Positions 1-8,454 of a DNA stretch of 43,569 nt are shown in pieces; position 1 is the stretch's first letter, and every line of letters starts with the position of its first letter. A program made the position numbers and the translations under genes. Source of the DNA: a virus; IMG/VR virus record IMGVR_UViG_3300043464_001446, positions 1-43,569 of that record, one strand, 5' to 3'. The notes under the pieces were generated by a model. The model ran no database searches. It was not told the DNA's origin and saw only the letters and a list, made by a program, of their open reading frames with translations.

Positions 1-22
1 TAGGTGTAGTACCCACATCTTC
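1..22. repeat. Left copy of 22-bp direct terminal repeat
   Basis: The first 22 bases recur exactly at 43533-43554, 15 bases before the right end. Beyond the 22 bases both copies continue into C-rich sequence, but the tracts differ (CCCACCCCCTCCCGCCCC on the left, a longer pure C run on the right). This can be a true terminal redundancy or the overlap of a circular assembly with errors in the C run. It supports reading the window as a whole genome whose ends meet. Confidence 0.85.
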
Positions 23-566
23 CCCACCCCCTCCCGCCCCCGCCCCAAAGTGTGGGGTCCGTTCCACGCCTCCACAGGTTGCGCCCCTCCCCAGCCTAGC
101 CCGCCTGGTTCGCCGTGGGGTCTGTGGCCCACAGGGGGCGGCCCCCGCTCGCCGGCTTCGCCGTCTCGCTGCCAGACGACCCCAAGCCCCCCTGGCGTCC
201 CTTGGCCCCCCGGCCCCGCCTGATACGAATCCTCGCCTTTCCCGCCTAGCGTTTTGCGGAGAAAAAGTACACTTAGGGTTCACCTCCGTGAAAGCTTTCC
301 CGGAGAAGACGCCTTGCCTCGCCGCGCAAGTCCGCCCGTTTGCGCAAGTCCGCGAAGTCACGTTCCGCCCATTGTCTTAGGAGTTGGGATCTACATTCGC
401 CGGAGGCGGGCAGACGCGCGTCGCTTCGCGCCGCGCCTCGCGCGCCGGGCGTCCGGGGCCAGAAATTCCGCTCTAGCTGTACATGACTTTCCTGAGCATC
501 TTTTTTTATCATCTTGATTTTATTCGATCTACCTCCTCGATTTGACAATTTTGCGCTCGTCTGTCA

Positions 567-647
567 CCCTAGAACCATACCAAGCTGAGCAGGCGGGGGG
601 CGCGGAGCGCGCCCCCTCCCGACATAAGTGAAATGGTGGTTCTAGGG
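567..647. repeat. Nested inverted repeat upstream of the packaging operon
   Basis: An outer 10-base arm CCCTAGAACC (567-576) is matched by GGTTCTAGGG (638-647). Between them sits a perfect GC hairpin, GGGGGCGCG (596-604) and CGCGCCCCC (608-616), with a three-base GAG loop. The structure lies just before the first packaging genes, where terminase recognition sites often are, but it could also be a terminator-like or regulatory hairpin; there is no T run after it. Confidence 0.6.
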
Positions 648-692
648 CCGGAACGGCGCGACAATGAAGTCCAAGCAAACAGCGAGGGACAC

Positions 693-1121
693 ATGGCATA
701 CTACCGAAGGAAGCCTGACAGCGACATCTCGAAGTACCGCAGCCCGCGATGGCGGGCGATGATGGCGAGCAACTCCTACAGCACCAAGGCAGCCGATCTG
801 AATCCTGGGGAGATGATGAAGTTCTTGGAACTTCACTTCCTTCAGATGTGGGATCTGAAGAGGCTGGCGGACGACTTCCGCTTGACGGACAAAGCCGCAG
901 CGGAGGCTGCGGAGCTTGCCGACAAGCCGGGGAAGCACCTCATCTCCGTCCTTCTGGAGACTGCCGGCCCAGAAGCACTGAACCGCAAGCGGGGTTCGGA
1001 ACCGGCGAGAGACGCCACGTCGAAGGCCCTGACTCTCATCGAGGCGACCGACTTCGACGATGGGATGATCGCCGCCAAGACCGGCCTGTCCGTGCAGCAC
1101 GTCGCCTCACTTCGCTCGTAA
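693..1121 (+). CDS. Unknown protein at head of packaging operon, possible DNA-binding
   Basis: This 142-residue protein starts the rightward operon. I chose ATG 693 because GAGGG lies 4-8 bases upstream and the protein then begins MAYYRRKPDS; an upstream in-frame ATG at 633 runs through the inverted-repeat arm and is less likely. No family was recognised. The C-terminal 25 residues (DFDDGMIAAKTGLSVQHVAS) look like a helix-turn-helix, so it may bind DNA, either as the small terminase subunit or as a regulator. The next gene, 25 bases downstream, is the other small-terminase candidate. Confidence 0.7.
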   Translation: MAYYRRKPDSDISKYRSPRWRAMMASNSYSTKAADLNPGEMMKFLELHFLQMWDLKRLADDFRLTDKAAAEAAELADKPGKHLISVLLETAGPEALNRKRGSEPARDATSKALTLIEATDFDDGMIAAKTGLSVQHVASLRS

Positions 1122-1146
1122 GAACCCGTGGTGGGATGGGGGTCCA

Positions 1147-1662
1147 ATGAGCAGCGAGGGTGACCAGACACCGCAGCCGGCGCCGACTCCTCCCTCGGCG
1201 CGTAGGCTGGCAGAGGCGGTGAAGCCGCCGAGCCGCAAGCGGAAGGCCACCCTCGCTGCTCCCCCTGTCCCCGCCCCCCTGACTCCGGCAGGCGAAGTCG
1301 TCCCGGAACACCTCCAAGCCGCGCACGACACCCACCAGTTCAAGTTGGGGCTCGTGGGCGGCCAAGGCATTTCAGGCAAAGACGAAGCCGCCATCAAGGC
1401 GTGGACAGACCGCAAGGCTGTCGAGCTGCTCCCGACAGTGATCGCGGACCTGGCCTTCGACTTGAAGTACGGCACGGACAAGCAGCGCGCCGAAGCCCGA
1501 GACAGAGTGCTCGACATGCACGGCCTCCGGAAGCGTGAGGCAGCGGCAGGCAACCACGCGACGATCGTCCTGAACCTCGGCGACGGCAGCAAGAGCCTGA
1601 CGGCGAAGTTGCCCTGGCTGTCCCGAAGCGACGTGGCAAGTGAAGATGAAGGTGGCGAATGA
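1147..1662 (+). CDS. Probable small terminase subunit
   Basis: A 171-residue protein directly before the large terminase gene and joined to it by an ATGA overlap (1659-1662), which is the classic place of the small, DNA-recognising terminase subunit. Residues 1-50 are proline- and alanine-rich with many basic residues and are probably disordered. Residues 60-145 are predicted from composition to be helical (TDRKAVELLPTVIADLAFDL and the following charged stretch). There is no sequence motif that proves the function; the call rests on position and size. It would bind the packaging site and load the large subunit. Confidence 0.5.
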   Translation: MSSEGDQTPQPAPTPPSARRLAEAVKPPSRKRKATLAAPPVPAPLTPAGEVVPEHLQAAHDTHQFKLGLVGGQGISGKDEAAIKAWTDRKAVELLPTVIADLAFDLKYGTDKQRAEARDRVLDMHGLRKREAAAGNHATIVLNLGDGSKSLTAKLPWLSRSDVASEDEGGE

Positions 1663-3146
1663 GGCGGAGCGGCGTCGAGAAGGCCAAGCCAAGCGTCAAC
1701 GCTGCGGCCCAGGTCCTCGACGGCATCGAGGACCTCATGGCCCTCCTCATCGACGACAACCCCGTCAAGTGGAAGCGGAAGCTGCTCCCGACGCAGCTCG
1801 CGTACATGACGAGCCGGAGTCGTCTCAAGGCATACATGGGGCCCGCCGGCTGCGCCAAGTCAACTACAGGCTGCGCCGACATCATGCTCCGGGCCCTGCT
1901 CCTGCCTGGCTCCAAGTGGTTCGTGGCTCGCCGAGACTACAACGATCTGATGGACACGACGGCCCGGACCATGACGAACATCCTGAACCGGCTGCCGGAC
2001 GGGACGTTGGTGGAGCGGACGAAGGCGCCGCCCATGAAGTGGTACATCCGGCCCATTGCCATCGGGACAGACGGGCATCGCGGGGCCCTGTCCGAAATCA
2101 CCTTCATGGGGTTGTCGGACAACGTGGGCTCCTACGAGTACACGGGCGGCTTCATCGACGAGGCGGACGAAGTGGAGCAGCACTACTTCGAGCAGATGAA
2201 GATGCGCCTCCGGTTCCGGCCCCCGGGCATGGAAACCTTCGACGAGTGCAACCACTTCATCGGGCTCGCCTTCAACCCGCCCCCTGTGACGCACTGGCTG
2301 TACACGGAATGTACAGGCGTCGATGCCACAGGCGAGTCCGTGAAGAAGCCGAGCATGACGCTCTTCCGGCCCCAGCCCAAGGAGAACGAGGCGAACCTCC
2401 CCAAGGGGTACTACGACGAACTCGGGGCCACGCTGCCCGAGGATCTTCGGAAGCGTCTCGTCGAGGGTGAGTGGGGCAACACCTTCCCCGGCCAGCCCGT
2501 CATCCGCCAGTTCTCCCGGAAGCTCCACACCCGGAAGGGGCTGGAGCACCGAGGCGGCGCGACCCTGTTCCGGTTCTGGGACTTCGGCTACCGCAGGCCC
2601 GGCGTCGTCTTCTGCCAGAAGCGCAAGGACGGGCACCTGCAAGTCCTACGTGAGCACATGGGCCGGCACGTCGAGGGGGCCCAGTTTGCTCAGCAAGTCC
2701 TGGCCCTGACGGCAGAGTGGTTCCCAGACGCGCAAGAGTTCCTCGACGTGGGCGACCCGGCCGTGAAGCAGCAGAAGGACACGGGCTCGATGCTGAAGAT
2801 CCTGCACGACGCCGGCATCCAGCTCCGCTCCGTGCGGACCCCGTTGGACCTGAGCCTCGACGTGCTCCGCAAGCGGTTCGAGCTGACGGCCGGCGGCGAC
2901 CCAGCCATCCTCATCGACGACCGGTGCCGGGTCCTGTGTGATGCCCTCGCGGGCGGGTATCACCTCGATCCGCAGGGAGAAAAACCGGTCAAGGGCGGAC
3001 CGGACGGTGGTGAGTACGACCACTTGGTGGATGCTCTCCGATACGGAATTTGGTACCTCTTCGGAGTGTCCGCAACTGCCATCACGAACCGGGTACTGAC
3101 TTCGATCCGCTACAGACGAGAGTCGTCACAGGAGGAGGACGAGTGA
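1659..3146 (+). CDS. terL: Large terminase subunit (packaging ATPase and nuclease)
   Basis: The motor that cuts concatemeric DNA and pumps it into the prohead. The 495-residue length is normal. The N-terminal ATPase shows a Walker A loop at residues 61-68 (GPAGCAKS) and a Walker B with catalytic glutamate at 164-170 (GFIDEAD). The C-terminal RNase H-like nuclease has likely metal-binding aspartates at D308 (RFWDFGY), D366 (DVGDP) and D454/D458 (EYDHLVDALRY). The ATG overlaps the stop of the preceding gene, and its own stop overlaps the GTG of the HNH gene, so translation is coupled on both sides. Confidence 0.95.
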   Translation: MRRSGVEKAKPSVNAAAQVLDGIEDLMALLIDDNPVKWKRKLLPTQLAYMTSRSRLKAYMGPAGCAKSTTGCADIMLRALLLPGSKWFVARRDYNDLMDTTARTMTNILNRLPDGTLVERTKAPPMKWYIRPIAIGTDGHRGALSEITFMGLSDNVGSYEYTGGFIDEADEVEQHYFEQMKMRLRFRPPGMETFDECNHFIGLAFNPPPVTHWLYTECTGVDATGESVKKPSMTLFRPQPKENEANLPKGYYDELGATLPEDLRKRLVEGEWGNTFPGQPVIRQFSRKLHTRKGLEHRGGATLFRFWDFGYRRPGVVFCQKRKDGHLQVLREHMGRHVEGAQFAQQVLALTAEWFPDAQEFLDVGDPAVKQQKDTGSMLKILHDAGIQLRSVRTPLDLSLDVLRKRFELTAGGDPAILIDDRCRVLCDALAGGYHLDPQGEKPVKGGPDGGEYDHLVDALRYGIWYLFGVSATAITNRVLTSIRYRRESSQEEDE

Positions 3147-3625
3147 GCCGAGACATCGAGTTCTTCAAAAGTAGGGCGACTGAGACTGCCTCAGGCTGTT
3201 GGGAGTGGAAGATGTACGTCGGGAAAAACGGTTACGGGCAGTTCACCGACTCTAGGCCTAGGAAGTTGAAGAATGCGCATCGAGGGGCGTGGGAGGCAGT
3301 CAATGGCCCCGTAGATGCCGGCATGCACGTCTGTCACAAGTGCGACAACCGACGGTGCGTGAACCCTGAGCATCTGTTCCTTGGCACGCCTGCGGACAAC
3401 TCGGCCGACATGGTCCAGAAAGGCCGATGTCGTGCCCCGCGCGGTTCGGCGTCAGGTATGTCGAAGCTCACTGAAGTTGACGTGGCGATCATCAAATGGT
3501 GTCTTGATGCTGGCGTAAGTAAGGCGAAGCTGGCCAAGCTCTACAGTGTCACTTGGCCGACTGTAGGCGACATCGCCGCCGACAAGACGTGGCGTCACGT
3601 CCAAGCGATGGAGTACGCGCCTTGA
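3143..3625 (+). CDS. HNH endonuclease, probably homing type
   Basis: 160 residues from GTG 3143, preceded by a strong AGGAGGAGG site and overlapping the terminase stop by four bases. The HNH core is clear: CHKCDN (64-69) and CVNPEHLFLGT (72-82), with H65, N74 and H77 as likely metal or catalytic residues and C64, C67 and C72 as possible zinc ligands. Residues 108-150 form a C-terminal helix-turn-helix of the kind found in free-standing phage homing endonucleases. The gene is less GC-rich than its neighbours, which suggests transfer. Its stop overlaps the TTG start of the portal gene, so it sits in the seam without breaking either gene. HNH proteins next to terminase can also take part in packaging cuts; I cannot tell these roles apart. 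Confidence 0.9.
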   Translation: MSRDIEFFKSRATETASGCWEWKMYVGKNGYGQFTDSRPRKLKNAHRGAWEAVNGPVDAGMHVCHKCDNRRCVNPEHLFLGTPADNSADMVQKGRCRAPRGSASGMSKLTEVDVAIIKWCLDAGVSKAKLAKLYSVTWPTVGDIAADKTWRHVQAMEYAP

Positions 3626-5637
3626 TCGCACAGAACGCCCCTGAGACGCCCCTCGTCTCCACAGGCCCCGCCGACGAGGTGGACGCCTTCTTCATCCCCT
3701 CCAAACTGAACTTCGTCGCCGACAAGGCAGTGCGGGCCTGGATTGACGACAACCTCCTGCCCATGCTTCAGCAGGGGGAGTCAGACGGGACGGCGGTCCG
3801 GGACGAGTGGGAGCGCATCCGGGACATGCTGTACCTGCGGCACGGCGAGGACCAAGGCTACAAGGGCGAGTCGAACTCGTACCTGCCCGCCTACGCGAAG
3901 GCGTCGGATGTCCGTACGTCCCACATCAACCGGGCCCTGTTCCCCACGGACTCCGTGGTGGACGTGATGCGCGAGGGGGACGAGGGCGACGCGGACCTGG
4001 TCAAGTCGTGGATGCAGTACCAGATGGAAGTCGAGATGAAGATTCGTCTCGGCATGAAGAAGCACATCCGCACCCTCAACGACTTCGGGTTCGCCGTCAG
4101 CAAGGTGTTCTGGCACAAGCCGCCCGCCCCCGACAAGGCGACTCGGCTCCGCAAGGTGCCGGGCCTTGGCCTGTTCGGGGACCTGTCGGCGGCGGACACG
4201 GAGGGTGCCCGGTTCCTGCCCCGTGACATCTTCGGGTTCTACATCTGGCCCACGACCATCGACACGCCAGAGCAGGCGTCGCTGCTGTACGAGATCATGC
4301 AGGTGTCGAAGCAGGACGCCGACCTGCGCTTCAAGTCGGGCGAGTGGCTCAACGAGGACGAGGCCGGGTTCCCCGACATCGCCAACGAGTACAGCCAGGA
4401 CTTGCAGCAGCAGGCGGACCTGGTCCTCGGCGGGGCGGACATCGCGACGGAGGCGCGGAGCCGGGGCGAGCTTGGGACGTGGGGCTACGTGAAGGAGTGC
4501 TGGCTCCGCATGCCCGTGCCGGCGAGCCTGTACGGGCCCGGCGAGGTCAAGGGGGCGCCAGTCCCGGTCAAGGTGGTGCTCGTCAATGACGTGCCCGTCG
4601 AGGCGTGCCGGAACCCCTTCTGGCACCAGAAGCCGCCCTACGTCATCTCTTCGCCGTGGGCACGTCCCGGCCAGATCTACGGGACCGGCTTGGGTCGGAT
4701 GGGCCTTGAGCTTCAGGGACTCATCAACGACACGATGAACCAGACGCAGGACAACGTGACGTACGGCCTGAATCCGATGGCCATCATCAACCCGAACACC
4801 CTCGTCGGAAACAGCAGCCAGATCTCCATCAAGCCCGGCGGCGTCATCAACAGCCTGGACCCCAACGGCGTCAAGTGGGACCGGCCCCCCGTCGAGCAGA
4901 TGCAGTACGGGAACCAGCAACTCTCCAGCCTGATGTCGATGATGAACGACCTCCTCGGCACCCCGCCCATCGTGCAGGGCACCGGGTCGAAGGGGGCGGG
5001 CAGGACGGCGACGGGCAGCCAGATTCTCCAGAACAACGTCAAGACCGACATGCAGGACGTGGTCGAGGACTTGGAACTGTCGGTCCTCGTGCCCACGATG
5101 CAGATGGTCTACATGCTCGGCCAGCAGTACGAGAAGAACGAGCGGTGGCTGGCCATCACCGGCGGCGAGCCAATCCGGTTCACGCGGGACGCCTTCGTCG
5201 GCCGGTACAAGTTCAAGTGGCTGGCGAGCAGCCAGGCGATGAACCAGCAGGTCCGGGCGCAGCAGGCGCTCCAGTTCCTCCAGCTCATCTCCAGCCCGCC
5301 CCTCATGCAACTCCTGATGCAGCAGGGCAAGATGGTCAACCCCGAGCCTCTCCTGCGACTCCTGTACGAGACGGGCATCGGCGGGCGCGACTTCGCCAAG
5401 ATTCTCATCCCGGCCCCCATGCCCATGGGCATGCCCGGCGCCCCCGGCCTGCCGCCGGGCGCGGCACCTCCCGGCGTCGGTCCCCTCGGTGGCGACCCCC
5501 GGTCAGCAGTCGAGCAGGCCCCCGGCGGTTCGGGAGAGATGGCGCCCGGCGAGGGCGAGGACTTCGCGGCGATTCGGGGCGAGGCAGACATGATGGCCGC
5601 CGAAGCCGGGGCGGCAGGAGGGTTCGGACTTGAGTGA
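3622..5637 (+). CDS. Portal protein
   Basis: The 671-residue dodecameric portal of the head vertex, through which DNA enters and leaves. I chose TTG 3622, which overlaps the HNH stop (TTGA) and has GGAG nine bases upstream; the open frame extends further up but inside the HNH gene. Typical portal features are the helical N-terminal half (WMQYQMEVEMKIRL), the LINDTMNQTQDNVTYGLNPM stem-like segment and the long TGSQILQNNVKTDMQDVVED helix. The C-terminus (from about residue 590) is proline- and glycine-rich and probably flexible. Order terminase, portal, scaffold, capsid is standard. Confidence 0.85.
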   Translation: MIAQNAPETPLVSTGPADEVDAFFIPSKLNFVADKAVRAWIDDNLLPMLQQGESDGTAVRDEWERIRDMLYLRHGEDQGYKGESNSYLPAYAKASDVRTSHINRALFPTDSVVDVMREGDEGDADLVKSWMQYQMEVEMKIRLGMKKHIRTLNDFGFAVSKVFWHKPPAPDKATRLRKVPGLGLFGDLSAADTEGARFLPRDIFGFYIWPTTIDTPEQASLLYEIMQVSKQDADLRFKSGEWLNEDEAGFPDIANEYSQDLQQQADLVLGGADIATEARSRGELGTWGYVKECWLRMPVPASLYGPGEVKGAPVPVKVVLVNDVPVEACRNPFWHQKPPYVISSPWARPGQIYGTGLGRMGLELQGLINDTMNQTQDNVTYGLNPMAIINPNTLVGNSSQISIKPGGVINSLDPNGVKWDRPPVEQMQYGNQQLSSLMSMMNDLLGTPPIVQGTGSKGAGRTATGSQILQNNVKTDMQDVVEDLELSVLVPTMQMVYMLGQQYEKNERWLAITGGEPIRFTRDAFVGRYKFKWLASSQAMNQQVRAQQALQFLQLISSPPLMQLLMQQGKMVNPEPLLRLLYETGIGGRDFAKILIPAPMPMGMPGAPGLPPGAAPPGVGPLGGDPRSAVEQAPGGSGEMAPGEGEDFAAIRGEADMMAAEAGAAGGFGLE

Positions 5638-5878
5638 CAGCCTGTCTCGTCTCAGCAATGCCGAGCAGTACCGGGCCCTGAAAGACATGATCGACTCCGA
5701 CGGCTGGCGAGTCCTGAAGCTGTACTTCTCCGAGCGGTACGTCCCAAGCGCGGAGCAGGCCGTCATCGCCGCACCAGATGCACACCAGATGGCCCGAGCA
5801 GTCGGGGCCCTCGCAGCAACGAAGAACCTTGTCCCCACGGTGGAGGCTACCGTGGAAATCTTGAAGTCCCAGAAGTGA
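5630..5878 (+). CDS. Small unknown protein between portal and scaffold
   Basis: An 82-residue protein starting at TTG 5630, overlapping the portal stop by eight bases, with a GCAGGAGGG ribosome site upstream. It looks helical (NAEQYRALKDMIDSDGWRVL) and has no membrane segment or known motif. Similar small helical genes in this position are common in podovirus-like genomes and may help head assembly, but no function can be assigned. Confidence 0.75.
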   Translation: MSDSLSRLSNAEQYRALKDMIDSDGWRVLKLYFSERYVPSAEQAVIAAPDAHQMARAVGALAATKNLVPTVEATVEILKSQK

Positions 5879-5920
5879 ACCCCAAGGCGTCGCCGGCCTC
5901 AACGGGCGTAGGAGCGAAAC

Positions 5921-6607
5921 ATGGAAGAGAATCAGACCCCCGCTCAGTCTGAAGCATCGGCACAGCCCGCGCAGTCAGCGTCTGAGCCGCAGGTGAACGA
6001 AGGAATCCAGAAGCGAATCGACCAGCTCACGGCCCGAATCCACGAGAAGGATTCTCAGGTCCAGGAGTTGACGAGCAAGCTGTTGGAGCTGGCAACCCGC
6101 CAGCAGACGCCGGCAGCCCAGGCTGCCCCAGTTGCCCCCGAAGTCGACCCACTCGCAGAGTACGGCGAGCAGCTTGACCCGGTGGTGGCGAAGGCAGTGA
6201 AGGCGGCCGTAGGCAGCATCTCGAAGAAGTTCGAGGTGGCCCTTGCACAGCAGCAAGACTACTTCGCGCGTGAGATGAATGCCGCGCAGGTGCAGGCCGT
6301 CGCCGGACAGTACGGCGACGTGGTGCCCCAGGAAGTCCGGGCCAAGGCTGCCTCCATCGCGAAGCAGTACGGCACGGCCCCTGACATCGCCCTGAAGGTT
6401 GCCTTCGGGGAGCATGCCTTGGAGCAGGCGAAGAAGGTCCGCAACGTCGCCGGCTACGTCCCTCCGTCCACCCCCATCATGACTGGCGCAGCTCCCGCGC
6501 CCCAGACCCGGCAGGGCCCACAGCGCCCCGCCAACTTCGACTCACTGCCTCCGAGCCAGCAGATCGCATGGTTCGAGGCGCACGGGTTTGACGACCCGTC
6601 TCTCTGA
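5921..6607 (+). CDS. Capsid scaffolding protein
   Basis: The 228-residue protein lies between the portal and capsid genes and has scaffold features: a disordered Q/A/S/E-rich start, a coiled-coil segment at about residues 28-60 (IQKRIDQLTARIHEKDSQVQ), an alanine- and proline-rich middle, then a helical charged domain and a C-terminal tail rich in P and Q. It would direct capsid protein assembly and leave before DNA entry. TAGGAG lies ahead of the ATG. No protease motif was seen. Confidence 0.8.
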   Translation: MEENQTPAQSEASAQPAQSASEPQVNEGIQKRIDQLTARIHEKDSQVQELTSKLLELATRQQTPAAQAAPVAPEVDPLAEYGEQLDPVVAKAVKAAVGSISKKFEVALAQQQDYFAREMNAAQVQAVAGQYGDVVPQEVRAKAASIAKQYGTAPDIALKVAFGEHALEQAKKVRNVAGYVPPSTPIMTGAAPAPQTRQGPQRPANFDSLPPSQQIAWFEAHGFDDPSL

Positions 6608-6619
6608 AGGATGTAAGCA

Positions 6620-7963
6620 ATGACGATGAATGCGGCCGCCCTGAGCCTTGATCAGGAGAAGTACCTTGTCGCGAAGCTGCTCGACCGCAGCTACCTCAAC
6701 CTCGTGATGGCGTCGATGTGCGACAAGCTGTCGATGAAGGAAGGTGCCGGACGCACTGCCTTCATGGTGCGCTACCAGCGCATGAATGTGCCGGTGGCGA
6801 CCCTCGCCGAGGGCACCACCCCGGCGGACAGCACCTTCAGTCTCCAGGAAGTCACGGTCACGCTGGACCAGTGGGGCGACTGGATCGAAGTGACTGACGT
6901 GGCTGAGCTGACCACGAAGCACCCCGTCATCCAGGAGGCGACCCGCCTTCTGGCTGACAACGCGGCCCGCGTCATGGACCGCGAGATCACCGTGGTCATG
7001 CTGGCCGGCACCAACGTCATCTTCGGTGACGGCACCCCTACCGCCCGCAGTGGCGTCGATGCCACGATGGTCGTGTCGGACGCGCTCCTGAAGCGTGCCC
7101 GTGCGCTCCTGACCAACGACGGCGCGCCTCCGTTCGGCGGGCCTGCCGGCGACGCGAAGGAAGCGTCGAAGTCGTACCCGCGCGGCTCTGGGTACATGCT
7201 GGTCTGCGGTCCCGAGGTCGTGAACCAGATCTCGAACCCGTCCGTGTCCTACGGCACGTTCGTGACCACGGCGACCCACACCGACCCCAGCCAGCTCGTC
7301 ACGGGCGAGGTCGCGAAGTGGATCAACTACCGCATCGTCGAGTCGAACTTCATCCCCCGCTTCACCCGCCTCGGCAACACGACTGAGGCGAACGCCTCGG
7401 GCTCCGGCTTCGGCGTCACCGGCCTGACCGTGACGGCCTCGCTCGTCGGTGGTCTGGCCACCGGCACCTACTTCTACAAGGTGACCCGGAAGAACCTGCT
7501 CCGTGGCTTCGAGGAAGAGATCTCGATCGCTCACAGCACGGCCACGGGCGGCGCCAACGGTCGGTTTGCGTTCGTCCTCCCCTCGACGGCCGGCTTCGTG
7601 TACAACATCTACTTCGACAAGACTTCGGGCGGCGGCACCAACGCCGACTCGAACCTTGGGCTCGTTCACGAGAACGTGCCTGCCGGCGCGACTCGAAACG
7701 TCGATGCCATCGCGGGCGCGGCGACTGCGGCCCCTCCGCAGAACATCAACAGCGCCGTCAGCCTCGTGCACCCCATCTTCATCGTGGCGCAGTCGGCCCT
7801 GGCGTGGTGCGGCTTCTACAAGACCCGGATGCTGATGAGCGGCACCGGAGCCACGAAGGATGACCCGCTGGCGCAGCGCCGGACCCTCGGGTACAAGTTC
7901 TTCGGCAAGGCCGTCATCAAGGACCAGACCCGTCTGCTCCGTCTCGAAGTGGCCGACGCCTAA
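6620..7963 (+). CDS. Major capsid protein, N4-gp56-like, with an inserted Ig-like domain
   Basis: 447 residues. The sequence around 60-135 (ATLAEGTTPADSTFSLQEVT, then DQWGDWIEVTD and MLAGTNVIFGDG) is the hallmark of the N4-gp56 capsid family, which has the HK97 fold. Between about residues 251 and 378, where the family normally runs straight on to the HPIF strand, there is an extra threonine- and glycine-rich segment with TGTYFYKVTRKN and FVYNIYFDKTSG, which looks like a fibronectin/Ig-type beta sandwich. It is probably displayed on the outside of the shell. A GGAGGGG hairpin follows the gene at 7975-7996. Confidence 0.88.
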   Translation: MTMNAAALSLDQEKYLVAKLLDRSYLNLVMASMCDKLSMKEGAGRTAFMVRYQRMNVPVATLAEGTTPADSTFSLQEVTVTLDQWGDWIEVTDVAELTTKHPVIQEATRLLADNAARVMDREITVVMLAGTNVIFGDGTPTARSGVDATMVVSDALLKRARALLTNDGAPPFGGPAGDAKEASKSYPRGSGYMLVCGPEVVNQISNPSVSYGTFVTTATHTDPSQLVTGEVAKWINYRIVESNFIPRFTRLGNTTEANASGSGFGVTGLTVTASLVGGLATGTYFYKVTRKNLLRGFEEEISIAHSTATGGANGRFAFVLPSTAGFVYNIYFDKTSGGGTNADSNLGLVHENVPAGATRNVDAIAGAATAAPPQNINSAVSLVHPIFIVAQSALAWCGFYKTRMLMSGTGATKDDPLAQRRTLGYKFFGKAVIKDQTRLLRLEVADA

Positions 7964-7974
7964 GTTCCCTAGGT

Positions 7975-7996
7975 GGGGGAGGGGCAACCCTCCCCC
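7975..7996 (+). terminator. Strong hairpin after the capsid gene
   Basis: GGGGGAGGG and CCCTCCCCC form a perfect nine-pair stem closed by a GCAA tetraloop, 12 bases after the capsid stop. No T run follows, so it is either a partial terminator that lowers downstream expression or a stabiliser of capsid mRNA. The main terminator at 26483-26519 also has a GCAA loop. Confidence 0.6.
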
Positions 7997-8015
7997 GCCT
8001 GAACCTGGAGATTCC

Positions 8016-8447
8016 ATGAAGAAGGCTCTCGTCCTTGCCGGCGTTCTTGTTGGTGGGCTTGCGTTCGCGCAGCTTGCCCTCAACGTCGACATCTTCAACG
8101 CCCGTCCGGTGCTGTTCTCGCAGCCGATCCACATCGGCCCCGCGCTCGGCCCGAACCGGGTGTTCCCGTCGTCTACGTCGCGCGTCACGCGACTGCTGCG
8201 CGCGGACTACACCATCGACTTCGCGTCCGCGACTATCACCTGCGTCGACTCGGCGGCCCAGACCCTCACGGGCGCTCGCACTGGCGACATCTGCCTCGTG
8301 TCGCCTCCGGCCGGTTCGACGGCCAACACCAGCTTCACCTGCCGCGTCAACGCGGCGAACCAGGTGACCGTCCGCTACTGCCCTGCCGGCACGGCGGCTG
8401 ACCCCGCGTCGGGCTCGTACAACGTGCTCGTTCTCTCCAACCAGTAA
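8016..8447 (+). CDS. Exported small beta protein, possible capsid decoration
   Basis: 143 residues from ATG 8016, with TGGAG seven bases ahead. Residues 1-18 are a textbook Sec signal peptide (MKKALVLAGVLVGGLAFA, cleavage before Q19), which is unexpected for a gene next to the capsid gene. The mature part is short beta-type sequence with four cysteines (TITCVDS, GDICLVS, FTCRVN, VRYCPAG), an even number that would suit two disulfides. Position suggests head decoration or a fibre; the signal suggests the periplasm. I do not recognise a family. Confidence 0.8.
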   Translation: MKKALVLAGVLVGGLAFAQLALNVDIFNARPVLFSQPIHIGPALGPNRVFPSSTSRVTRLLRADYTIDFASATITCVDSAAQTLTGARTGDICLVSPPAGSTANTSFTCRVNAANQVTVRYCPAGTAADPASGSYNVLVLSNQ

Positions 8448-8454
8448 GGACATC

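Larger units (their letters stand above)
1..692. other. Left non-coding control region
   Basis: No convincing gene lies here. The first 250 bases are rich in C and G tracts, with five C tracts at 22-46 (a G-quadruplex pattern on the minus strand) and a small palindrome at 134-146 (GGGGGC-G-GCCCCC). Bases 500-547 are markedly AT-rich for this genome, with a T run and a TTGACA at 542-547 that lacks a good -10 box at normal spacing. A nested inverted repeat follows at 567-647. Overlapping open frames at 254-517 (plus) and 273-548 (minus) have no good start signal and look like GC-rich noise. If the ends join, this region and 43061-43569 form the divergent promoter and possibly the origin or packaging site. 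Confidence 0.7.

Noticed and set aside
254-548. Overlapping frames at the left end on both strands
   Set aside because: Neither has a well-placed start site; the products look random, though the minus-strand ribosome-like site is listed as a finding.
3781-5310. 509-residue minus-strand frame opposite the portal gene
   Set aside because: Same antisense effect; low-complexity product and no ribosome site.
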